The notes under the pieces were generated by a model. It made no database searches. It was given only the letters and a program-made list of their open reading frames with translations, and was not told the DNA's origin. DNA of 64,000 nt from Corynebacterium fournieri. GTDB taxonomy: Bacteria; Actinomycetota; Actinomycetes; Mycobacteriales; Mycobacteriaceae. Of the stretch, positions 1-6,444 are shown in pieces. The number at the start of each line of letters is the position of its first letter. The first letter of the stretch is position 1. The stretch lies in contig NZ_CP047210.1 in the NCBI RefSeq assembly GCF_030408775.1, forward strand, positions 434,001 to 498,000, read 5' to 3'. Position numbers and translations under genes: made by a program.

Positions 1-1
1 C

Positions 2-52
2 TGGCTGCTGGTGTGGAGCAGGCGCAGCTGGCGCGTGGAGGCGGTGTACTAG
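2..52 (+). CDS. Possible 3' end of an upstream gene (partial)
   Basis: One plus-strand frame is open from the window edge to a TAG at 50-52 and would encode a 16-residue basic/aromatic tail ending in SWRVEAVY. A convergent gene ending just before the stop of the minus-strand lipoprotein gene would fit the spacing. Too little is visible to name it, and it could be chance. Confidence 0.3.
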   Translation, partial: WLLVWSRRSWRVEAVY

Positions 53-87
53 GTGCTAGTTACTTCTGCGCTGCTCCTGCTGCGCAG

Positions 88-678
88 CTACTGCTGCACG
101 ATGTCGACGACAACACGCTTCGGGTTATCCAGCACCTGCACGGAGTACGGCAGCTCGGAGCGCAGCCCCACCACGATCTGGCTGCGGCCCTCGTAGGTGC
201 CGGCGCTGATCACGTCGATGACGTTGCCGGTATCGCCCGCCATCTTGACCGGCACGTTGTTGTCCTTGCCCAGCTCAAAGGGATAGACGGTGCCGTCGAC
301 GTTGATGTTGAGGAAGCTGTTGCCGGCCACGTGTAGCGGGCGGCCCACCGTTTCCTGCATCGGGGTGGAGGTGTAGTCGATGAACCAGCCTGGCTCGCCC
401 TCGCCCTCCAGGTCCACCACCACGCGGTCGAACCCCTCGTGGGCGCCCACACGCACGCCAACGACGGCGAGCTGTGCGGGTTCCGACGGTCGCTGCGTCT
501 TTGGCGCCGGGTCGGCGGTGCCCAGCGGCTGCGCCTGCGTGGACGGCGCGGAGATGCTGCCCGCCAGCGTTTTTCCGGCGTCGTCGCCGGCGACGCCGCA
601 GGCGCTGCAAGCGACAGCGGCCGCCACGCACGCGCCCGCGAGCGTCACGCGGGAGAGACCAGAATTTTTGAGCACCAA
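88..678 (-). CDS. AMIN-like domain lipoprotein
   Basis: 196 aa. The N-terminus has a short charged region, a hydrophobic stretch and a lipobox-like AVAC near residue 24, followed by a Ser/Thr/Pro/Ala-rich linker to about residue 65. This predicts a lipid-anchored protein outside the plasma membrane. The C-terminal part (about 70-196) has the pattern of AMIN-like domains in actinobacterial secreted proteins: a FDRVVVDL strand, a GRSQIVVGL strand and a closing KRVVVDIVQ strand. Such domains are thought to bind cell-wall or periplasmic ligands; the ligand here is unknown. It is transcribed away from the next gene, with about 120 bp of shared upstream DNA. Assignment is from strand pattern only. 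Confidence 0.75.
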   Translation of the reverse strand: MVLKNSGLSRVTLAGACVAAAVACSACGVAGDDAGKTLAGSISAPSTQAQPLGTADPAPKTQRPSEPAQLAVVGVRVGAHEGFDRVVVDLEGEGEPGWFIDYTSTPMQETVGRPLHVAGNSFLNINVDGTVYPFELGKDNNVPVKMAGDTGNVIDVISAGTYEGRSQIVVGLRSELPYSVQVLDNPKRVVVDIVQQ

Positions 679-802
679 GCCACCGTAGCCAGCAGCCGGG
701 GGAGATCAAAAAGGAAAAGGGGGATAATGCAAAGGGTTACACAACCGTTACATCGTGCGGCTGCGTCCAGGAGGGGTATTTCAGCTTAGGGCACACTTAG
801 CT

Positions 803-1702
803 ATGGTGGGTGACATGCAAGAACAGCCCTGCTCCGACATGCAAGTTGAACCGCTGCCGGGGACCGCGAAACCCGGCTCTGTGTACGTGCTCTTCGAGTG
901 GCCGCACGCCTGGCCGCGCGACGTGATGGGCGATGCCGCGCTCGGTGAGGAACTCACCGCGAAGCTGGCCCCCATGCTCGAGGCGCACGACGCGACGCTG
1001 CTGTTGATCCGCCACCCGACGCGCGAGGGCCGCAACATCAGCGACCACCACCTCTATCTCGTCTTCGCCGACGAGGCCGTCACCGAGGTGATGCACGTGG
1101 ACGGGCCCGAAGCGCTGCTCGAGCTCGATCTGACCGGGCCGGGACGCAACGGCGCAAAGGAACGTGACCGCCCGCTGTTGCTGATCTGCACCCACGGCAA
1201 ACGCGACCGCTGCTGCGCAGTCAAGGGCCGCCCCCTGCTCAACGCGATACACGAGCGCCACCCCTTCGGCCCGGGCAACGACGTGGTGTGGGAGACCTCC
1301 CACATCAAGGGCCACCGTTTCGCAGCCACCATGCTGCTCATGCCGTGGGCGTACAGCTTCGGGCGCATGAACGTTGAGGCCACAGAAGCAATGCTCGCTG
1401 ACGCCGCCGAGGGCCGCTACTTCGTCCCCGGTAACCGCGGCCGCGGCACCCTCAGGCCGAAAGAACAAGTGGCGGAACTCGCCGTCGCCGCCGAGGTGCC
1501 GGGCGCGCGCTACGGGCAGTTCGCGGTCGCCGCGGCGGAGGAAGGAACAGTCTCGGTCACCGACACCGCATCCGGCACGGAATACGAGGTGGAACTGGAG
1601 CAGCGCGCCGTTACCGGCGTGGTGGACTCGTGCGGGAAGGCCCCGAAGGAAAGCTCAGCCTGGGTCGCTGTGTCCGTCACGCCTGCAAGTCCGGGGGCGT
1701 AG
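803..1702 (+). CDS. Sucrase/ferredoxin-like family protein
   Basis: About 299 aa from ATG 803; ATG 815 is an alternative with a weak GGTGGG just upstream, and a longer GTG start at 755 is unlikely. Family features are a CTHGKRDRCCAVKG segment near residue 130, resembling the cysteine region of thioredoxin-like [2Fe-2S] ferredoxins, and a WETSHIKGHRFAATMLLMP segment near residue 160 typical of the sucraseferredoxin-like family (PF06999). The family name comes from a weak plant annotation; no sucrose-cleaving role should be assumed, and the bacterial function is unknown. The gene stands alone and converges on the HAD phosphatase. Confidence 0.8.
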   Translation: MVGDMQEQPCSDMQVEPLPGTAKPGSVYVLFEWPHAWPRDVMGDAALGEELTAKLAPMLEAHDATLLLIRHPTREGRNISDHHLYLVFADEAVTEVMHVDGPEALLELDLTGPGRNGAKERDRPLLLICTHGKRDRCCAVKGRPLLNAIHERHPFGPGNDVVWETSHIKGHRFAATMLLMPWAYSFGRMNVEATEAMLADAAEGRYFVPGNRGRGTLRPKEQVAELAVAAEVPGARYGQFAVAAAEEGTVSVTDTASGTEYEVELEQRAVTGVVDSCGKAPKESSAWVAVSVTPASPGA

Positions 1703-1768
1703 GTACTGCCGCGAAGTAGGAGGTTCGCGCGCGGCGGGCTCCCCGCAGATCCGGTGACACCGTCGCGG

Positions 1769-1799
1769 GCGTATAGCGACGGATCCTGCCTGCTATATG
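1769..1799. repeat. GTATAGC hairpin, copy 1 (imperfect)
   Basis: GTATAGC (1771-1777) is mirrored by GCTATAT (1792-1798), separated by 14 bp. It is one of three GTATAGC/GCTATAC dyads in the window, all between convergent genes. It may act as a terminator or belong to a short palindromic repeat family. Confidence 0.5.
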
Positions 1800-1812
1800 G
1801 CGCGGCCGCAAT

Positions 1813-1827
1813 TGGAAATGATTGTCA
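1813..1827. promoter_or_regulatory. Zur/Fur-like box, apparently orphaned
   Basis: TGGAAATGATTGTCA is an A+T-rich 15-mer in a GC-rich surround and is close to the actinobacterial Zur-type consensus, roughly TGAAAATGATTTTCA (recalled). It lies between the 3' ends of two convergent genes with no promoter-proximal gene beside it, so it may be non-functional or a leftover. Confidence 0.3.
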
Positions 1828-1864
1828 ATATCAACTGGGAAAACGCTGGCGCCGGGACAGCGTC

Positions 1865-1893
1865 GTATAGCAGCGCCGGCCCGGCCGCTATAC
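1865..1893. repeat. GTATAGC hairpin, copy 2
   Basis: GTATAGC (1865-1871) pairs with GCTATAC (1887-1893); the GC-rich loop GCGCCGGCCCGGCC can itself fold. It lies just past the stop of the HAD gene and is probably its terminator or a bidirectional terminator. Confidence 0.6.
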
Positions 1894-1909
1894 CACTCGG
1901 TGCGAGGGG

Positions 1910-2680
1910 CTACAGGTACCCGCCGAGGACCTCCGACACGGAGCCGATGACGCGGTCGGTGGCCTCGCGCACCTGCACGGGGGAGTGGTGGAAGCTGTGC
2001 GAGACATCCGCGATCGCGTGCATGGGCAGATCGTTCCAGGAATCGCCGAACGTGTAGAGCTCGATGGTGGAGCGGGGGATGCGGAGCTCGTCGAAAAGCT
2101 GCACAAGCCCCGCGCCCTTGGAGCGGCCCGGGGCCATCAGATCGATGTAGTCCTGGTTCTGTGCGACCTCGACGGTGCCGAGAGACGACGCCCAAGCGAC
2201 AACCTCTGCGCGCAGCTCGGCGTCACCCGGTACCCAGATGGGCACGACGGCGAAGCGGTGGTCTGGAATGTCGTCCGGGCGCATCTTTTGGAAATGGGCG
2301 GTGAAGTCGTGCGTGTGCCCCGTGTTGTTGGCGAACACGCCGTCAACGTGGCCCAGGGTGGTGCCGAAGATGGCCAAGCCGTCGCGGGAACCGAAGGCGT
2401 CGAGCGTTTGGCGCACCACCTCGCCTGAAACCTCGTGGCCGAAGATGAGCTCGCGGTTCGCGCCGTCTGTGGCGGAACCGCCGTTGGACAGCACCTGGTA
2501 GTCGAACGCCAACTTGCTGCCGCGCATGCCGTGCGCGAGCGCGGTGCGGGAGCGGCCGGTGGCGGAAATGGCAAGATGCCCGGCGCTGCGCCAGGCATCT
2601 ATCGCGGCGATGTCCTCCTCGCGGAACCCGTGGGGAGGGTGGTGGAGAGTGCCATCGAAGTCGAACGCCGCAACCTTCAT
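1910..2680 (-). CDS. Cof-type HAD hydrolase (sugar-phosphate phosphatase-like)
   Basis: 256 aa. HAD motif I FDFDGTL sits at residues 6-12 with the nucleophile and acid/base aspartates. Motif II is the Ser/Thr in ISATGRS near residue 39. Motif III is a Lys near 190, and motif IV is FGDSWNDLPM near 212. A large cap between motifs II and III marks the Cof/type IIB subfamily, which typically dephosphorylates sugar phosphates or nucleotide-like metabolites. Its start is 11 bp after the metI stop on the same strand, so it is probably the last gene of the methionine-transport operon. The substrate cannot be inferred. Confidence 0.85.
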   Translation of the reverse strand: MKVAAFDFDGTLHHPPHGFREEDIAAIDAWRSAGHLAISATGRSRTALAHGMRGSKLAFDYQVLSNGGSATDGANRELIFGHEVSGEVVRQTLDAFGSRDGLAIFGTTLGHVDGVFANNTGHTHDFTAHFQKMRPDDIPDHRFAVVPIWVPGDAELRAEVVAWASSLGTVEVAQNQDYIDLMAPGRSKGAGLVQLFDELRIPRSTIELYTFGDSWNDLPMHAIADVSHSFHHSPVQVREATDRVIGSVSEVLGGYL

Positions 2681-2691
2681 GGCACCTCAAC

Positions 2692-3393
2692 TTACCGGCG
2701 CATGACCTTCTTGGACAGCCAGTTGCCCAGGAACTGCGCCAGCTGCACGATGACCACGATGACCAGCACCGCGGCCCAGGTGACCTGGGGCTCGAACGAG
2801 CGGTAGCCGTACACGATGGCGAAGTCGCCCACGCCGCCGCCGCCGATGTAGCCGGCCATGGCGGACATGTCGATCACCGCGATGAAGATGAAGGTGTAGC
2901 CCAAAATCAGCGGGCCGAGCGCCTCCGGCAGGATCACCGAATTGATGATCTTCAACGGGCTCGCGCCCATGGAGCGGGCGGCCTCGATCACGCCCGGGTC
3001 AATGGCCACCAGGTTCTGCTCCACAATGCGGGCCACAGTGAACGTGGCGGAAAAGCACATCACGAACGTGGCGGCGCCACGGCCGATGGTGGTGCCCACC
3101 ACCTGCAGGGTCAGCGGGTAGAGCATCGCGATCATGATGATGAACGGGATGGGGCGGAAGAAGTTCACCGCCACGTTGATGATGGTGTAGACCACCTTGT
3201 TCTGCAGGATGCCACCCGGGCGGGTGGTGTAGAGGAAGATGCCCAAAAGCAGGCCGAAGAAGCCGCCGATGACCATGGTGATAGCAACCATCCACATGGT
3301 GTCGCCGATGGCTTCGATGAAGGTGGGGCCGAGGGTGTCCCAATTCGGCTCCGCCAGCACGTACTCGGTTACGCCAGCGTTCAACGGGGTCAT
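2692..3393 (-). CDS. metI: Methionine ABC transporter permease
   Basis: 233 aa integral membrane protein with about five hydrophobic segments and the EAA loop typical of MetI permeases: EAARSMGASPLKIINSVILPEALG in shortened form, near residues 135-160. Two copies with two MetN subunits form the D-methionine/L-methionine importer in the plasma membrane. Its ATG overlaps the metN stop by 4 bp (ATGA), indicating translational coupling. It follows the metQ, metQ, metN order and is followed closely by the HAD gene. Confidence 0.93.
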   Translation of the reverse strand: MTPLNAGVTEYVLAEPNWDTLGPTFIEAIGDTMWMVAITMVIGGFFGLLLGIFLYTTRPGGILQNKVVYTIINVAVNFFRPIPFIIMIAMLYPLTLQVVGTTIGRGAATFVMCFSATFTVARIVEQNLVAIDPGVIEAARSMGASPLKIINSVILPEALGPLILGYTFIFIAVIDMSAMAGYIGGGGVGDFAIVYGYRSFEPQVTWAAVLVIVVIVQLAQFLGNWLSKKVMRR

Positions 3394-4418
3394 CGGGTGA
3401 TCTCCTCAATCTCGGTGCTCTGCTGGAGCGTGGACAAAAACTCGTTGATGGCGGCGTCGTCGCCGTTGAGGCGCACGGTCATCCTGCCGAAGGAACGCTC
3501 CTGCAGCGTGGTGATGCCGGCGTGCACCGGCTCTACCGACACACCGCGCTTGCGGGCGGCTTCGGCCGCGCCGAAGAAGCCCGAGTCCTCTGTCAGATCC
3601 ACGGTGAACAATCGGCCCGGGGCGGCCAAAAGCTCGCGCGCCTCCACCTCGTCCGGGCGGTTGCGCAGGCTGGTGGCGGCGAAACGCTGTGCCACGGAGG
3701 TCTGCGGGTGGGCGAACACGTCGTAGACGCTGCCGTACTCCACCACGCGGCCGTCTTCCATCACGGCAACCTTGTCGGCGATGGAACGGATGACGTCCAT
3801 CTCGTGGGTGATCACCACGATGGTGATGCCGAGCTCCTCGTTGACGCGGCGCAGCACGCCGAGCACCTCGTGGGTGGTTTCGGGGTCCAGGGCGGACGTG
3901 GCTTCGTCGGCAAGCAGAAGCGACGGGTTGGTCGCCAGCGCACGGGCGATGCCCACGCGCTGCTTCTGGCCGCCGGAGAGCTGCTCCGGGTAGTTCTCGC
4001 CGCGCTCGCCCAGGCCCACGAAGTCGAGCAGCTCCGCCACGCGGCGCTTGCGCTCTTTTTTGTCCACGCCGGCGAGCTTGAGCGGGTACTCGATGTTGCC
4101 AGCGGCGGTGCGGGAGGAAAAGAGGTTGAACTGCTGGAAGATCATGCCCACGTTGCGGCGGATCTCGCGCAGTTTGCGCTCGGGCATGCCAACCACGTCG
4201 GTCTCGTCGAGAAACAGCTGCCCCGAGGTGGGCGTATCCAGGCCGTTGATGAGGCGGACAAGCGTGGACTTGCCAGCACCCGAATAGCCGATCACGCCGA
4301 GGATCTCGCCCGACTCGACGGTCAATGTAACGTCGTCGACGGCTGTGACCTCGCGGTCTTTGGTTTGGAAGACCTTGGATACGTTCCGGAACTCAATCCG
4401 GGTGCCGGTATGTTCCAT
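3390..4418 (-). CDS. metN: Methionine ABC transporter ATP-binding protein
   Basis: 342 aa. Walker A is GYSGAGKST near residue 43, the Q-loop region is MIFQQFNL near 90, the ABC signature is LSGGQKQR near 147, Walker B is LLLADEATSALD near 167 and the switch His lies in VITHEMD near 203. After the ATPase domain there is a C-terminal regulatory domain of about 75 residues (270-342, with TTLQERSFGRMTV), matching the NIL domain through which methionine trans-inhibits MetN. The start codon directly follows the stop of the downstream metQ copy. Confidence 0.94.
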   Translation of the reverse strand: MEHTGTRIEFRNVSKVFQTKDREVTAVDDVTLTVESGEILGVIGYSGAGKSTLVRLINGLDTPTSGQLFLDETDVVGMPERKLREIRRNVGMIFQQFNLFSSRTAAGNIEYPLKLAGVDKKERKRRVAELLDFVGLGERGENYPEQLSGGQKQRVGIARALATNPSLLLADEATSALDPETTHEVLGVLRRVNEELGITIVVITHEMDVIRSIADKVAVMEDGRVVEYGSVYDVFAHPQTSVAQRFAATSLRNRPDEVEARELLAAPGRLFTVDLTEDSGFFGAAEAARKRGVSVEPVHAGITTLQERSFGRMTVRLNGDDAAINEFLSTLQQSTEIEEITR

Positions 4419-5306
4419 CTACTTGTACTCCTCCACAAGGCGGTCGAGGATCTCGTTGAGCTCCTCCTTCGAACGCTGGACCTGCACGGCGGTGCCGTTG
4501 GAGTCCTCGTCAAGCGCGGCGGTGACCTCCGGCGACTGCCAGACGTCCACCAGCTTGGCGTAGGTCTCGTTGTCCAGGTCCTCACCGGAGACGGTGAAGA
4601 CGTTGATGTACGGCTCTGCCAACTCAGAGTTCGGGTCGTCCGCGGCCACGGAGGAGGCCGGGTCGATCGCCGCGCGGGCCAGCCAGTTGTTGTTGATCAC
4701 AGCCGGGCGGCCCTCGTTGTAGGCGTTCGGCGTCTGGGAGGCGTCCACCGCCACGACCTCGACCTTGGAGGCGTCCTTGTCAATGTCGGCCGGGGTCGGG
4801 GTCAGCTTGGAGGCGCCGTCGCGCAGCTGCAGCAGGCCGGCCTGAACCAGCACGTTGATGGCGCGACCCTGGTTAGACGGGTCGTTGGGGATTGCTACCT
4901 CGGTGCCTTCGATGCCGTCGAGCGAGTCGTGGTCCTTCCAGTACAGGCCCAGGATGTTGATCTCGCCGGAGCCGATGATGCGCAGGTCCTTGCCGGAGGT
5001 GGCGTTGTACTGGGCCTGGTAGTTGATGGTCTGGAACTTCGAGATCTCAATCTGGCCCTCGGACTGCGCCGGGTTGACCTGCGGGTACTCGGTGAAGCGC
5101 ACGATGTCGAGGTCGATGCCGGCCTTCTGCGCCTCGTCGGCGAACACGCTCCACGCCTTCTGGTCGGCGTCCGTGGTGCCGATTTTCACGGTGACCTTGT
5201 CGCCGTCGCTTGACGACGTCGATTCCGTCTCAGACGAGCAGGCCACTAGCCCCGTGGCTGCGATGAGGGAAGCCGCTGCCGCGGCGATAACGCGCTTGGT
5301 GCGCAT
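4419..5306 (-). CDS. metQ: Methionine-binding lipoprotein (NlpA/MetQ family), copy 2
   Basis: 295 aa. The signal peptide ends in the lipobox LVAC near residue 23, predicting a lipid-anchored substrate-binding protein on the outer face of the membrane. The mature part has MetQ family signatures: KIGTTDADQKAW, FQTINYQAQYN, VAIPNDPSNQGRAINVLVQAGLL and an NN(N/T)W segment. It delivers methionine to MetNI. It lies 29 bp downstream of a second MetQ with which it shares much of the central sequence, suggesting tandem duplication. The two copies differ most in the ligand-pocket flanks, so they may differ in specificity (L- versus D-methionine, sulfoxide or peptides). Confidence 0.92.
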   Translation of the reverse strand: MRTKRVIAAAAASLIAATGLVACSSETESTSSSDGDKVTVKIGTTDADQKAWSVFADEAQKAGIDLDIVRFTEYPQVNPAQSEGQIEISKFQTINYQAQYNATSGKDLRIIGSGEINILGLYWKDHDSLDGIEGTEVAIPNDPSNQGRAINVLVQAGLLQLRDGASKLTPTPADIDKDASKVEVVAVDASQTPNAYNEGRPAVINNNWLARAAIDPASSVAADDPNSELAEPYINVFTVSGEDLDNETYAKLVDVWQSPEVTAALDEDSNGTAVQVQRSKEELNEILDRLVEEYK

Positions 5307-5335
5307 GTGCGTGCTCCTTTCTCTGTAGCTGTCGG

Positions 5336-6232
5336 TTACTTCTTGTCCTGGAGGCGATCCAGGATGTCGTTGAGCTCAGCCTTGTCGCGGTAGACCGGCA
5401 CGGAGGTACCCTTCGAGTCCTTCGCTGCTGCCTCGGCGACCTCCGGGGTCTGCCACAGCTCGACCAGCTTGTTCAGGGTCTCGTCGTCGATGTCTTCTGC
5501 GCGGGCGGCGAAGACGTTGATGTACGGCTCGGCCTCCTTGGACTCCGGGTCGTCCTCGAAGATGGACAGGCTCGGCTCGATACCAGCGCGGTCCAACCAG
5601 GTGTTGTTGATGATCGCCGGCTTGCCCTCGTTGTAGGCGGACGGGGTCTGGGACGCGTCGACCGGGGTGACGGTGACCTTGGAGGCGTCCTTGTCAATGT
5701 CGGCCGGGGTCGGGGCGAGCTCGTCTGCGACGCTGCCCTTCAGGGTGAGCAGACCGGCCTGGACCAGCACGTTGATGGCGCGGCCCTGGTTGGACGGGTC
5801 GTTCGGGATTGCCACGGACTGGCCGTCGATGCCCTCGATGGAGTCGTGGTCCTTCCAGAACAGTGCCAGCGGCACGATCTCGGTGGAGCCGACCACGCGC
5901 AGGTCGTTGTTGGAAGCCTTGTTGTATTCCGCGAGGTACTTGATGTGCTGGAACTTGTTCACGTCCAGCTCGCCCTGCGCGAGTGCTTCGTTGACGGGGG
6001 AGTAGTCCGAGAAGGAGACGATGTCCAGGGTGATGCCGTTGTCGGCGGCGAGGTCTTTGAATACGCGCCAGGCTTCCTGGTCGGCCTCGGTCGTGCCGAT
6101 CTTGACGGTGGCGTTTTCGCCGTCCTTGGCGGTGGTTTCTGCGGAGTCGGTGGACTCGTTGGAGCAGGCGACCAAGCCGGTGGTGGCCAGGGCAGCCGCG
6201 GCAACGGTTGCGAGGGTGCGCTTGATACGCAT
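5336..6232 (-). CDS. metQ: Methionine-binding lipoprotein (NlpA/MetQ family), copy 1
   Basis: 298 aa and first gene of the apparent metQ-metQ-metN-metI-HAD operon. The N-terminus has a lysine/arginine start, a hydrophobic core and lipobox LVAC near residue 23. The body carries KIGTTEADQEAW, FQHIKYLAEYN and the same IPNDPSNQGRAINVLVQAGLL block as its neighbour. It serves as extracytoplasmic methionine receptor for MetNI. An McbR-like operator lies 52 bp upstream of the start, consistent with repression when sulfur amino acids are plentiful. Confidence 0.92.
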   Translation of the reverse strand: MRIKRTLATVAAAALATTGLVACSNESTDSAETTAKDGENATVKIGTTEADQEAWRVFKDLAADNGITLDIVSFSDYSPVNEALAQGELDVNKFQHIKYLAEYNKASNNDLRVVGSTEIVPLALFWKDHDSIEGIDGQSVAIPNDPSNQGRAINVLVQAGLLTLKGSVADELAPTPADIDKDASKVTVTPVDASQTPSAYNEGKPAIINNTWLDRAGIEPSLSIFEDDPESKEAEPYINVFAARAEDIDDETLNKLVELWQTPEVAEAAAKDSKGTSVPVYRDKAELNDILDRLQDKK

Positions 6233-6283
6233 GGGGTCTCCTTGATGTCGGGAATGTATGACGGGTCAGAATCTAGCACTCGA

Positions 6284-6299
6284 TATACCGCTTAGTCTA
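6284..6299. promoter_or_regulatory. Candidate McbR operator upstream of metQ
   Basis: TATAC-CGCTTA-GTCTA matches the C. glutamicum McbR motif TAGAC-N6-GTCTA (recalled) at 9 of 10 specified positions. It lies 52-67 bp upstream of the first metQ start, in an A+T-richer promoter-like stretch. McbR is the TetR-type repressor of methionine and cysteine genes in corynebacteria. Confidence 0.6.
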
Positions 6300-6408
6300 T
6301 TTTCTTCGGAAATTATTTACTGAGCTGTCTGTTCGCTGTGCTTCATCTGCGGTCGGGTGGGCGGTTTGGTGCCGCCATAGGCGCTGTCTTGGCCACCCTT
6401 TGGTGGAC

Positions 6409-6424
6409 TAGAACGCAGTTTCGA
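6409..6424. promoter_or_regulatory. Candidate LexA (SOS) box upstream of dnaE2
   Basis: TAGAAC-GCAG-TTTCGA matches the actinobacterial SOS box TCGAAC-N4-GTTCGA at 10 of 12 specified positions and ends 20 bp before the dnaE2 ATG. dnaE2 is a known SOS gene in mycobacteria, so the position makes sense. Confidence 0.55.
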
Positions 6425-6444
6425 ACCGTGCTAGCGTTTCCGCT

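Noticed and set aside
3522-5213. 563-codon plus-strand frame across metN and metQ
   Set aside because: Spans two real minus-strand genes and has antisense composition (HHDGDAELLVDAAQ style); not a gene.
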